Part shown: in pieces, positions 1 to 7,354 of the stretch
Layout: each line of letters starts with the position of its first letter
How positions within the stretch are numbered: the stretch's first letter is position 1
Source of the DNA: Flavisolibacter amylovorans
Lineage (GTDB): Bacteria > Bacteroidota > Bacteroidia > Chitinophagales > Chitinophagaceae
Length of the DNA stretch: 64,000 nt
Direction: 5' to 3'
Assembly: GCF_039541815.1 (NCBI RefSeq)
Contig: NZ_BAABGY010000007.1
Coordinates: 310,001 to 374,000, forward strand
Translations under genes and position numbers: made by a program
Notes under the pieces: generated by a model
The model's input: the letters and a program-made list of their open reading frames with translations, nothing else
Database searches by the model: none
What the model was told of the DNA's origin: nothing

Positions 1-783
1 GCAGTCGATCGTTAAGATGCGGTGGCCCGGAAAAAGGGCATGCATCCGGCGCTCTGCGATCTCGTCGGCCGCAATGCCAAACACCGGGAGCACGATCGTA
101 TCGCCCAGGTGGAGGTAGTTGATATACAGGCCGCCGGCACCCGTGAGCTTTTGCAGCAGGTCCCCGGGTGCGTAGGGTATCTCTTCGGTCTTCAGTCCGG
201 CGTTGTGGAGGGAGAGGGCGAGGTTCCGGAGAAAGGTCGCGTTCTCACCGGCTTTATACGCATTCACCAGCACGGTGTGTGCATCGACAAAGCGCAGTAT
301 GCCGTCGGCATGGCCGGTATAGTCGTAGGGCTGCCGGGGCACCACGATCACGCGTTCCACCTCGAGTGCCGCTTCGAGCGCGCGCAGCAGCTCTTTTTCT
401 GTGTACTGTGGGTTTTCTTCGAACACACGCGTAGTCACGATCACCTGCTGCGCGTCCTTGACGACGTTGCCGCCGTCGAGCACGATCGGCACCGCGGCTG
501 CCTCGATGCCGATCGCGGCACAGACTTCCGCCGCATCGGTGATCGTGAGCCGCCATTTCTGAGCTTTCAGGTAGGAGGGATCGTAGACGAACCGGACGAA
601 TTTCTGCTGGGCCACCTGTACCGGCATATAGTCGCGGGCCCAGATGTCGCGGGTGGCGGGCAACGCTGCATACCGGAGCCCGTTTGCTTCCAGGAGTGCC
701 GTGAAGCGGTCGTAGAAAGGCTTTTGCTTGGTACTGAGCCGGTCGGAAAGGTAGAGCAAATTGGTTTGGGCATCGGTGATCAT
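1..783 (-). CDS. agmatine deiminase family protein (3' part cut by window edge)
   Basis: The minus-strand reading frame starts at ATG 783 and runs off the window after 261 codons. It shows the hallmarks of the agmatine deiminase / bacterial peptidylarginine deiminase family: DIWARDYMPVQ near residue 45, a DGGN segment near residue 95 and GHADG near residue 140. These belong to the guanidino-substrate site of the five-bladed propeller fold. The catalytic Cys of the GGxxHC type lies near the C-terminus and is outside the window; the visible part ends in ILTIDC. Members hydrolyse agmatine to N-carbamoylputrescine and ammonia in the cytosol. A TATTTTCA box (802-809) lies 18 nt upstream of the start. 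The family is clear; agmatine as the substrate is inferred. Confidence 0.85.
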   Translation of the reverse strand, partial: MITDAQTNLLYLSDRLSTKQKPFYDRFTALLEANGLRYAALPATRDIWARDYMPVQVAQQKFVRFVYDPSYLKAQKWRLTITDAAEVCAAIGIEAAAVPIVLDGGNVVKDAQQVIVTTRVFEENPQYTEKELLRALEAALEVERVIVVPRQPYDYTGHADGILRFVDAHTVLVNAYKAGENATFLRNLALSLHNAGLKTEEIPYAPGDLLQKLTGAGGLYINYLHLGDTIVLPVFGIAADEIAERRMHALFPGHRILTIDC

Positions 784-1109
784 GGCAGTGCTTTGGTGCC
801 GTGAAAATACGGATGCGGCGTATTGAAAAAAAAGGCGACCTCTCCCGGAAGCCGCCTCTACGCCAGGCCGGCGACCATTTCCCAGTGATCGCGGCCACTG
901 CCATAGGTGCAAAGCCAGTGCCGCGGCCAAGGGACACGGAAAAGTTCGCCCGGCCGCACTTCTGGGGCATTGCCGCAGCGGGCATCGTTTTTTTGTTGAG
1001 GAGATTGTGGTGCGTATGGTGATGTCGATAAACATTTTGTTGCTTTGGAAGCACGGCGCTAGGCGCTTATGGCACCATTCCTGTGCGTGCTCCCGTCCAT
1101 TCGTCATCT
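784..1109. other. non-coding gap between divergent genes
   Basis: This stretch of 326 bases separates the agmatine deiminase gene (minus) from the first small plus-strand gene. Apart from the TATTTTCA box at 802-809 and an A-tract near 826-833 I see no open frame with convincing protein features and no strong hairpin. Confidence 0.4.
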
Positions 1110-1328
1110 ATGCAAGCACGACAGTTTCAGGCATTGAATGCCCATCAGCAGCTCCGGGGGTTGCTCCTGAATGGCGCCTGTATCGGGGAGCGGATCCAGC
1201 AAAACAAGCACATCCTGCTTTTCCAGCTACGCGCCACGTTCGTAGAAGTCTACTTTACCAGCAAGGGCGACCGGATCCTCTCGAGCCGGAAGTTCCGGAG
1301 CCCGGTCGGGCTGAAGCCCTACCTGTAA
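1110..1328 (+). CDS. small conserved hypothetical protein, first of a tandem pair
   Basis: This 72-residue protein starts at ATG 1110 (MQARQF); an in-frame GTG at 1083 would add nine residues. It resembles the next gene in length and in spaced residues: R..F..L at the N-terminus, a central VEVY, then KFR and a terminal L..Y. From memory, small proteins of this kind with an F(Y/V)VEVY core followed by a basic segment and PYL ending recur in Chitinophagaceae and have no assigned function. No signal peptide, metal ligands or membrane segment are visible. It is probably a small cytosolic beta-rich protein. The function is unknown. Confidence 0.65.
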   Translation: MQARQFQALNAHQQLRGLLLNGACIGERIQQNKHILLFQLRATFVEVYFTSKGDRILSSRKFRSPVGLKPYL

Positions 1329-1361
1329 TCCAACGTTCATAACAGCAATAAAAACAAGGTC

Positions 1362-1577
1362 ATGACACTCCGAGAATTTACGGGACTCACCCTGGCGGCG
1401 AAGGCCGAAGAGCTGGAACTTTGGGCACAACCGGTCGCAGAGAAGGTGGTGAAGGGCTACCTCGTGCAGTGCTACCGTCTTTACGATTTTTATGTCGAGG
1501 TCTATTGCGACCCGGTGCAGGGCCATCCGTGCCGGTACCAGGCGTTCCGGGGAGCACTTGCACTGACAGCGTATTGA
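1362..1577 (+). CDS. small conserved hypothetical protein, second of a tandem pair
   Basis: This 71-residue protein begins MTLREF, 33 bases after the preceding paralog. The pair shares M..R.F..L at the start, the VEVY core (here FYVEVY), an FR dipeptide downstream and a terminal L..Y. The order and spacing suggest a local duplication followed by strong divergence, and probably a shared transcript. The two central Cys residues (QCYR and VYCD) are not present in the sister copy. The function is unknown, and nothing in the neighbourhood (deiminase, tRNA) suggests one. Confidence 0.65.
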   Translation: MTLREFTGLTLAAKAEELELWAQPVAEKVVKGYLVQCYRLYDFYVEVYCDPVQGHPCRYQAFRGALALTAY

Positions 1578-1855
1578 AGCGAAGTACCGTGGATGAAAAA
1601 TCTTCCTGAAGGCAATCAATTTGGTTGCTTGGGCGTGTCGTGCGATGTAAGAAAAGTCGACGGATCGTTGCGCTTCTATACGGCAATCGATTATGACCTG
1701 ATGCACGTGATCACAACGCGTCGGAAGGTTCGTTATGGCGCACCAGTGCTGACGTCGCAATCCAACCATTCTTGCCATGACGCGATGCGCCGCATTGCGA
1801 TCAGCCAACAAGAAAAAAGTCGCGTGGCTTCGGTCTGAGGCTTTTATTCTTGAAG
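1578..1855. other. non-coding stretch before the tRNA region
   Basis: An 81-codon frame at 1593-1838 is present, but it has no recognisable composition or family features. Its 3' end runs into a degraded copy of the terminator of the neighbouring tRNA (GTCTGAGGCTTTT at 1833-1845), so it is treated as non-coding. Confidence 0.4.
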
Positions 1856-1930
1856 TCGGGTGGACTGGATTCGCCCCGAAGCCCCGGGACAGCGACTTTC
1901 CCGCCCAACGGGCGGGATGCGCTACCGGAC
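1856..1930 (-). pseudogene. degenerate tRNA-like copy beside tRNA-Pro
   Basis: Reading the minus strand, 1873-1856 is identical to the 3' end of the functional tRNA-Pro gene (CGAATCCAGTCCACCCGA), and the sequence downstream resembles that tRNA's terminator. Farther 5' are a GGTAGCGCA D-arm-like segment (about 1926-1918) and a GC-rich hairpin (CCCGCC...GGCGGG) in place of the anticodon arm. The T arm is scrambled (GGGGCTTCGGGGCG) and no intact acceptor 5' strand is present. It looks like a tRNA remnant from duplication of the tRNA plus terminator, followed by decay or by fusion with another tRNA. Confidence 0.6.
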
Positions 1931-1941
1931 TATAGGTAATG

Positions 1942-1973
1942 AAAAAAGCCTCCGACTTTCGTCTGAGGCTTTT
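1942..1973 (-). terminator. tRNA-Pro terminator
   Basis: The minus strand carries the stem AGCCTCAGAC / GTCGGAGGCT around GAAA, followed by TTTTTT, just downstream of the tRNA-Pro 3' end. A degraded second copy lies near 1820-1850 beside the tRNA-like remnant. Confidence 0.75.
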
Positions 1974-1980
1974 CTTAAAG

Positions 1981-2054
1981 TCGGGTGGACTGGATTCGAA
2001 CCAGCGACCCCTTGCACCCCATGCAAGTGCGCTACCGGGCTGCGCCACCACCCG
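1981..2054 (-). tRNA. tRNA-Pro(GGG)
   Basis: A complete 74-nt cloverleaf is visible on the minus strand. The acceptor stem is CGGGTGG/CCACCCG with discriminator A. The D arm contains GCGCAGCCCGGTAGCGC, and the T arm is CTGGTTCGAATCCAG. The anticodon arm is CTTGC-ATGGGGT-GCAAG, giving anticodon GGG (proline CCC/CCU codons). CCA is not encoded. It lies between trmH (plus) and the tRNA-like remnant. Confidence 0.95.
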
Positions 2055-2161
2055 TACCGGGGAATCGAAGAAACGCCTTGCGTTGTTTCCGCGACGGGGT
2101 GCAAATTTAAGGGAAATAGTATATTCAAAATCAGGCGACAAAGATTTTCTTTGCAGGGCAT

Positions 2162-2758
2162 ATGACCAACGAACGACGCGAAAAAATCGAAGCCGTACTT
2201 TCCAAAAGACAGGCCGGCCTGACCATTGTGCTGGAGAATGTGTTTGACCCGCATAACATCTCCGCCGTGATGCGCTCCTGCGACGCCGTTGGTGTGCAGG
2301 AGATTTACGTGCTCAATACCAAGATCCCGCGCCATAAAAAGTGGGGCGCCCGCTCATCGAGCAGTGCCGCCAAATGGCTCACAGTGCACCAGTTCACGGA
2401 TGCGGCCGAATGCTTCCGCAAGCTCCGCGGCAAGTACGGGCGCATTTTAACAACCCACTTGTCGACCGATGCCGTAAGTTTATACGACTGCGACCTCACC
2501 GTGCCCACGGCCCTCGTTTTTGGCAATGAGCACGCCGGTGTCAGCGACGAATTCCGTGAGCAGGCCGACGGCAACTTCATCATTCCGCAGGTGGGCATGA
2601 TCCAGTCGCTCAACATCTCGGTGGCCTGCGCGGTCACCCTCTACGAGGCCTACCGCCAGAAAAGCGTCGCCGGTCATTATGCGCAGCAACAACTGCCCGA
2701 TGCGCATTATGGCGCGCTGGCACAACAATGGGGACTTTATGCAGAAAACGATCAATAA
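2162..2758 (+). CDS. trmH: tRNA (guanosine-18-2'-O)-methyltransferase, SpoU/TrmH family
   Basis: This 198-residue SPOUT methyltransferase has the three knot motifs in order: motif 1 NISAVMRSCDAVG (32-44, with Arg38 as the candidate catalytic Arg), motif 2 FGNEHAGVS (120-128) and motif 3 MIQSLNISVA (146-155). The length fits TrmH rather than the longer RlmB type, which has an extra N-terminal RNA-binding domain. It would methylate the 2'-OH of G18 in the D loop of tRNAs using S-adenosylmethionine. A tRNA gene lies just upstream on the other strand. The 3' end overlaps the next gene by 20 nt, which suggests coupling. Confidence 0.9.
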   Translation: MTNERREKIEAVLSKRQAGLTIVLENVFDPHNISAVMRSCDAVGVQEIYVLNTKIPRHKKWGARSSSSAAKWLTVHQFTDAAECFRKLRGKYGRILTTHLSTDAVSLYDCDLTVPTALVFGNEHAGVSDEFREQADGNFIIPQVGMIQSLNISVACAVTLYEAYRQKSVAGHYAQQQLPDAHYGALAQQWGLYAENDQ

Positions 2759-3242
2759 ACTGGTACTTGCAACTGCCTTTGTGTGCGGCTCCATCGGGGC
2801 AAGTGCGCAGGGAAAGGCGATCCCGAAATGGAAGCTCGCCGACCTCGAAGCGGCTATGGCGGCGCCCGACCGTCCCACGGTCATCAACTTCTGGGCTACG
2901 TTTTGTAAGCCCTGCATCGCCGAGATACCGTATTTCCAGGAGCTCGTGAAGCGCTACGACAGCGCCGGCGTGCGCCTGCTGCTCGTGAGCCTCGACCTCA
3001 CCGAAGCTTACCCGAAGCTGCCGGCCTTTGCCAAAAAACGTGGCTTCACGGCACCGATCGTCTTCCTCGACGAAACCAACGCCGACCGCTTCTGCCCGCC
3101 CGTTGATCCGAAATGGTCCGGGTCGATTCCGGCCACCCTGTTTCTCAATCCGGCCACCGGCTACCGGGCGTTTTACGAGGAAGGATTATCGAAAGAACGT
3201 TTCCACCAGGAACTTAAAAAACTGGTTGCTCCGAAGCCATAG
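2739..3242 (+). CDS. TlpA/ResA-like thioredoxin-fold protein, exported
   Basis: This 167-residue protein starts at ATG 2739 (MQKTINKL), inside the end of trmH. A signal peptide (hydrophobic residues 8-22, ASAQ end) leads into a thioredoxin fold with the redox motif CKPC at 56-59 (FWATFCKPC) and a cis-Pro in SIPATL. It resembles periplasmic TlpA-like reductases or peroxiredoxin-type proteins that keep exported thiols reduced. A second, shorter Cys context (RFCPP) is also present. It ends at a strong shared terminator, so trmH and this gene form a short operon. The partner of the redox reaction is unknown. Confidence 0.8.
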   Translation: MQKTINKLVLATAFVCGSIGASAQGKAIPKWKLADLEAAMAAPDRPTVINFWATFCKPCIAEIPYFQELVKRYDSAGVRLLLVSLDLTEAYPKLPAFAKKRGFTAPIVFLDETNADRFCPPVDPKWSGSIPATLFLNPATGYRAFYEEGLSKERFHQELKKLVAPKP

Positions 3243-3274
3243 AAAAAGCCCCGACGTTAGCGTCGGGGCTTTTT
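3243..3274. terminator. bidirectional terminator between convergent thioredoxin-fold genes
   Basis: A perfect inverted repeat, AAAAAGCCCCGACG-TTAG-CGTCGGGGCTTTTT, sits one base after the plus-strand stop and 18 bases before the minus-strand gene's stop. A-tract and T-tract allow termination in both directions. Confidence 0.9.
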
Positions 3275-3292
3275 CTATCCATTCTTTTCTGA

Positions 3293-3892
3293 CTACTTCA
3301 CACGCTTGATCGTGCAGCCTACGGAGCGGGTCTCTTTCACTGACACTTCCTTGCCGGAGGTCAGTTCGTCCATCGCTTCTTTCAGGTGCTTGCGGGTAGC
3401 CGCTGCGGCGTCGTTGGCGTTGTCGTCGATGGCGCCGTGGTATACGAGCTTGCCCGACTTATCGAAGAGGAAGCACTCGGGTGTGCGGTTGGCACCGAAG
3501 GCGTCAGCCAGCTCGGAGTTCTTGTCCACCACGTAATTCCACTTGTAGCCCTGCGTTTTTGCGTACTCCTTCATCGCGTCAAACGAGTCGTCGGCACCGC
3601 GCTGCGCTTCGTTCGAATTCACCACGATGACGCCGATCTTTTTCCCAAGCGCATAATTGCTAGACTCGATCGTGCGTTCCTGGTATTTCACCACAAACGG
3701 GCAGGTGTTGCAGGAGAACATGACCAGGAGGCCGTTGGTGCCAACAGCATCCTTCAGCGATACCTGCTTGCCGCTGATGTCGGTCATCTTAAGTTCCGCC
3801 TTCGGCATTGATGCGCCGATGGGCAGCACCTCGGTAAAGGCGAAAAGGCCGACGAGTGCGGCCAAAAGGAGGGGGAAGCCCAGTTTTTTCAT
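3293..3892 (-). CDS. exported redoxin-like protein (AhpC/TSA-thioredoxin fold)
   Basis: This 199-residue protein starts at ATG 3892 with an N-terminal hydrophobic stretch (residues 5-22), then GASMPKAELKMTD. The active-site motif is CNTCPF at 61-66 (VMFSCNTCPFV). A second segment, NEAQRGADDSFDAM, and NRTPECFLFDKSGKLVYHG with the cis-Pro are typical of the peroxiredoxin-like group found next to DUF1223/redoxin proteins. It probably acts in the periplasm in thiol-disulfide chemistry or peroxide reduction. It is convergent with another exported thioredoxin-fold gene. The ORF could extend upstream, but the signal peptide supports this start. Confidence 0.8.
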   Translation of the reverse strand: MKKLGFPLLLAALVGLFAFTEVLPIGASMPKAELKMTDISGKQVSLKDAVGTNGLLVMFSCNTCPFVVKYQERTIESSNYALGKKIGVIVVNSNEAQRGADDSFDAMKEYAKTQGYKWNYVVDKNSELADAFGANRTPECFLFDKSGKLVYHGAIDDNANDAAAATRKHLKEAMDELTSGKEVSVKETRSVGCTIKRVK

Positions 3893-3941
3893 ATGCGTGT
3901 TTTTTTGTGACCCTAAGTTCGGAAAGTTCCGCCGCCGTTGT

Positions 3942-4940
3942 TCACCGCTCGTCCTTTTTTGCACTGGTTTTACCGTCTTCCGTGTCGGGCACCGGACCGG
4001 CCACGCCAAAGTGCGCCACTTCTTTTTCCCGCTTCAGGTTGATCAGCGTCACGTTGAGCTCGAAGCCGATCAGCAGCAGGAGGGCGTTGATGAAAATGAG
4101 CGACATCAGGATAAAGACGGCACTGATGGAGCCGTACAGCTTGTTGTAGCTCGAGAAGTTGTTGACCCAATACGAAACAATGCCCGATGCCAGCACCATC
4201 AGCGAGGTGGCAAACACCGAGCCCGGCGTCAGGAAGGGCCATTTCTGCGATACGGCCGGACCGTGCCGGTAGATGAACGACACCGACCAGAACACCATCA
4301 GTACGATGGCCACCCAGCGCGTGGTAGCGATGATCTCGCGCACCTGGGCGCTTTCGATGCCGATGAATTTTAGCACCTGGCCCTGGGCCACGAGCAGTGC
4401 GATGCCTGTGAAGACGAGGAACTGCAGGATGAGCGTCATGCGGAGCGCCAGCTTGCGCTTTTGTAGCCCCGTAGTTTTACGGAAGCCTTCATAGTTCTTG
4501 TCGAAGGAACGCAAGATACCCATCATGGCATTGCTCGAGAAGAAGACGGCCAGCAACAGACCAAAGGAGAGGAGCCCGCCCCGGGGGCGCAGCAGCAGAT
4601 CGCGCAGGAAGCCGATGATGGCGGTGTGGTTCTTTTCGCCCGGGATCACGTCGCGGATGATGCCGAACAGCTCGCGGATGAACTGCCGGGAAATGGGCAG
4701 GTAGGGCACGAGTGTGAAGAGGAACAGGAACGTGGGCGGGATGGCCATGAACACGTTGAACGAGATGGCGGACGCCCGCTCCGGTAGACTGGTGCGCCCC
4801 AGTTGCCGGCGAAAGGCACGTGTCAGCTCATAGAGGCTGAAATGCCGGATCCCCGGCACGAATGCATGCTTGCTCCCCTCGATCACATGGCGGAGGGGCG
4901 TACGGGTCAGGAACTGGCGCTTCAGCGAGGGAGTGGGCAT
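3942..4940 (-). CDS. YihY/BrkB family inner-membrane protein
   Basis: This 332-residue protein has about six hydrophobic segments after a soluble N-terminus. It carries the family signature RASAISFNVFMAIPPTFLFL (about 55-74) and GGLLSFGLLLAVFFSSNAM (about 120-138), the region giving the YihY/BrkB (virulence factor BrkB) fold. The C-terminal tail is Lys-rich (KTSAKKDER). The substrate is unknown for the family; a transport or envelope role is usually assumed. The start codon overlaps the stop of mltG (ATGA at 4938-4942), so the two are translationally coupled. Confidence 0.88.
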   Translation of the reverse strand: MPTPSLKRQFLTRTPLRHVIEGSKHAFVPGIRHFSLYELTRAFRRQLGRTSLPERASAISFNVFMAIPPTFLFLFTLVPYLPISRQFIRELFGIIRDVIPGEKNHTAIIGFLRDLLLRPRGGLLSFGLLLAVFFSSNAMMGILRSFDKNYEGFRKTTGLQKRKLALRMTLILQFLVFTGIALLVAQGQVLKFIGIESAQVREIIATTRWVAIVLMVFWSVSFIYRHGPAVSQKWPFLTPGSVFATSLMVLASGIVSYWVNNFSSYNKLYGSISAVFILMSLIFINALLLLIGFELNVTLINLKREKEVAHFGVAGPVPDTEDGKTSAKKDER

Positions 4941-5974
4941 CAGCGGGAAGTGTTGGCGTTGCGGCGGGCACGCTCGTTGAGGTTCTCGTGGTAAGCTTTC
5001 GCGTTCGTCAGGTGCTCGCCGTAGGTCTCCGTAAACAGGTGCGTGCCCGGCTTGTCGGGGTTGGCCACAAAGAAGTAATAGTTGGTGCGGGGCGCATCCA
5101 GCACGGCATCCAGCGTTTTACGCTGTGGCGTGCAGATGGGGCCCGGTGGTAGCCCTTTTACATAGTAGGTGTTGTACGGCGAGGCAACGGCGATATGCTC
5201 GTGCAGCACCCGCCTGATGGTAAAGTCGCCAACGGCATACTTGGCCGTAGGGTCGGCCTGCAGCTTCATATCCTTGCGGAGGCGGTTCAGGTACACAGAC
5301 GCGATGGTGCCTTTCTCGGCCTGCGCATTCGTTTCCTCTTCCACGATGGAAGCGAGGGTATAGGCCTCGTGGGCCGAAAGGCCCTGCTCCTTCGCTTTGC
5401 CGGTCCGGGCTGCCGTCCAGTAACCCGCCGAAACATCGGCGAGCTTGCGCAACACCTGCCGGGGGGAGCTGTTCCAATAGTAGGTATAGGTATCCGGGAA
5501 GATCAGGGTCATGGCCGTCTGGGGCGTCGCATTGAAGGGGCGGAGCGAGTCGGCCGAGGCGAGGAAAGCCATCATGTCGGCTGAGTCGCATTCGAACTTG
5601 CGGCCCACGTCGCCCGCGAAATCGCCGAGGGTGCGGTATTTCGTGATCGTCAGCTTGACGGGCGTCTGTGCACCGTTGCGCAGCGTGCGTACGATGCGCA
5701 GGAGGCCGGTGCCCTTCGGAAACTCGTATTTGCCGGGGCGGATATGGTCCCAGTAGCCGAGGCGGTTGGCCAGGAACTCGAAGGCCGACACATTGCTAAC
5801 GATCTCGTTCTTGCGCAGCGAGTCGAGCACGGCTTCGCGCGTGGCTGCTTTCGAGGAGATGTAGAGGGTCGCCTTCCGGCCGCTGAATCCGGTGCCGGAC
5901 CCAAACAGGATCCAGCCGATGACGAGGCCGGCCAGCAGGCCGAGTCCGAGAACGATAAGCAGGATGCGTCGCAT
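4940..5974 (-). CDS. mltG: endolytic peptidoglycan transglycosylase MltG
   Basis: This 344-residue protein starts at ATG 5974 (MRRILLIV). One membrane anchor (4-26) is followed by a LysM-like region and the YceG/MltG catalytic domain. The key motif is LASIVEEET (208-215), where Glu212 aligns with the catalytic Glu of MltG, followed by ASVYLNRL and LQADPTAKYA. MltG cleaves nascent glycan strands at the inner membrane and sets their length. The downstream brkB-type gene overlaps its stop. Upstream lies the secG terminator, so mltG probably has its own promoter in the short gap 5975-5990. Confidence 0.93.
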   Translation of the reverse strand: MRRILLIVLGLGLLAGLVIGWILFGSGTGFSGRKATLYISSKAATREAVLDSLRKNEIVSNVSAFEFLANRLGYWDHIRPGKYEFPKGTGLLRIVRTLRNGAQTPVKLTITKYRTLGDFAGDVGRKFECDSADMMAFLASADSLRPFNATPQTAMTLIFPDTYTYYWNSSPRQVLRKLADVSAGYWTAARTGKAKEQGLSAHEAYTLASIVEEETNAQAEKGTIASVYLNRLRKDMKLQADPTAKYAVGDFTIRRVLHEHIAVASPYNTYYVKGLPPGPICTPQRKTLDAVLDAPRTNYYFFVANPDKPGTHLFTETYGEHLTNAKAYHENLNERARRNANTSR

Positions 5975-5989
5975 ACGGGTAAAGTAAAT

Positions 5990-6015
5990 AAAAAAACCCT
6001 GCCGCTGTGGCAGGG
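5990..6015 (-). terminator. secG terminator
   Basis: On the minus strand, CCCTGCC-ACAGC-GGCAGGG is followed by TTTTTTT. It lies 31 bases downstream of the secG stop and immediately before mltG. Confidence 0.85.
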
Positions 6016-6045
6016 TGATTCTTAATGATTTGTTAGGGCCTGCCC

Positions 6046-6390
6046 TTAGCGTTGCTGCGCCGGAGCTGCGGGCGTCGGTACCTGGGGCTGGCTGCCGGAA
6101 GTGGTAGTGTTGGTACGCTGTGCAGGCGCTTCGAGCTTGATGTCGTCGCCGGCGACGTTGCGTGTGCCGGAGATGAAGAACGTGGAGGTGAGGCACAGTA
6201 CCGCAATAACGGCGGCAAAGATCCAGGTGCCTTTCTCGAGCACGTCGGTAGTTTGCTTCACGCCCATGAACTGGTTGCTGAAGCCGGCCACGTTGCCGGC
6301 CAGGCCACCGCCTTTCGGGTTTTGCACCAGCACAATAAAGCCAAGAATCACAGCGGCGATGATGATCAGAATCAGGAACAAGGTGGTCAT
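6046..6390 (-). CDS. secG: preprotein translocase subunit SecG
   Basis: This 114-residue protein has two transmembrane segments (about 3-22 and 55-75) separated by the diagnostic loop LVQNPKGGGLAG (21-32) and GVKQTTDVLEKGTW. SecG binds SecYE and aids protein translocation across the inner membrane. The C-terminal extension is low-complexity (Thr, Pro, Gln, Ala rich), as is common in Bacteroidota. It is co-directional with and 9 bases downstream of the preceding hypothetical gene. Confidence 0.95.
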   Translation of the reverse strand: MTTLFLILIIIAAVILGFIVLVQNPKGGGLAGNVAGFSNQFMGVKQTTDVLEKGTWIFAAVIAVLCLTSTFFISGTRNVAGDDIKLEAPAQRTNTTTSGSQPQVPTPAAPAQQR

Positions 6391-6399
6391 AAAGCGAGA

Positions 6400-7335
6400 T
6401 TAGTCGTTGAGGCTATTGATTTTGTCTGCAAAATAAGCGCTTTTTGCGGGATGGAGCAAACTTAATTTGCGGTAGATCTGCGCCGCTTTGCGCTTGTTTC
6501 CCTGCTTCAGCCACACTTCCGCCATCGATTCGGTGACGATATCAGCCTGCTGCACGGAGTCGTCGGCAAGGTGGTCCACCTTTTCATCGGTCTTTGTGTC
6601 GAGTGGATCGGGCGTCGCCGCCTCGGGCAGTCGCTTCATGGTCTTAAGCCAGTCGGTAAAGCTTTTGAGCTGTTTGCCGAACTTATCGCGCGGCACTTCT
6701 TCCGCGGCGGTAAGCTTGATGCCTTGGGAGGCGAAGTAGTCTACCGTGTGAAAGGGCTCAAAGCTAAGGTCGCCTTTGGGCGGCGCGCTGAGGTCGATGG
6801 AAAACGACGGCAGGGAGGCCGGCTCGTCAGCCGGAGGCGGTGCGGCTACCTCTTCGTCTGCGATCTCGTCCCTGCCCTCGGTCAGCTCATCGGAGAGCAG
6901 CGGCGGCGCCACTTGCGCGTCGGGTTCTGGAATTTCCGGCATTTCAAGGGCCACCGGTTCGGCCCCCTCGTGCTCTTCTGACGACACCGGTAAGGCGCCT
7001 TCCTCCGCGGTGATCCCGGCAGGCTCAGGCTGGGTAACTTCCGGCTCAGCCGCGGCGATGCCAGAAGGGGCGTCTGGCTCCGGTGCCGTTGTGCCGGGCA
7101 CAAGCTCGCGGTTGAGCAGGAGTTCAAACGACAACGGGTCGTGGAAATACAGGATGGCCTTCTGGTACTGGATGCGGTACTCTTCGGAGGCCGGGTCGAG
7201 TTTCTTGAGGAGCAGGAAGTGCGCGGGCGCGAAATAGGGATATTGCTCCGTCAGCTGGCGCAGCTCACCGGGACTGCAGTCGGCAAAAGACTTGTTCAGA
7301 AGGGGCTCGGTAAGTGCTTGCATCGGCGCTGCCAT
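6400..7335 (-). CDS. conserved hypothetical protein with acidic linker and TPR-like C-terminus
   Basis: This is a 311-residue protein. The N-terminus (1-80) reads like a helical repeat (LRQLTEQYPYFAPAHFLLLKK). Residues about 85-175 are very rich in Glu, Pro and Ala, a likely disordered acidic linker. The C-terminus (about 265-305) has the form of a tetratricopeptide unit (ADIVTESMAEVWLKQGNKRKA then AAQIYRKLSLLHP). It lies between lptE and secG and is transcribed with them, which hints at an envelope-assembly role, but no function is known to me. No signal peptide is visible, so it is probably cytosolic. Confidence 0.75.
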   Translation of the reverse strand: MAAPMQALTEPLLNKSFADCSPGELRQLTEQYPYFAPAHFLLLKKLDPASEEYRIQYQKAILYFHDPLSFELLLNRELVPGTTAPEPDAPSGIAAAEPEVTQPEPAGITAEEGALPVSSEEHEGAEPVALEMPEIPEPDAQVAPPLLSDELTEGRDEIADEEVAAPPPADEPASLPSFSIDLSAPPKGDLSFEPFHTVDYFASQGIKLTAAEEVPRDKFGKQLKSFTDWLKTMKRLPEAATPDPLDTKTDEKVDHLADDSVQQADIVTESMAEVWLKQGNKRKAAQIYRKLSLLHPAKSAYFADKINSLND

Positions 7336-7354
7336 GCCGCCAAATTACATTCAT

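Noticed and set aside
1593..1838. An 81-codon plus frame in front of the tRNA region
   Set aside because: No family features and its end lies in a degraded terminator copy.
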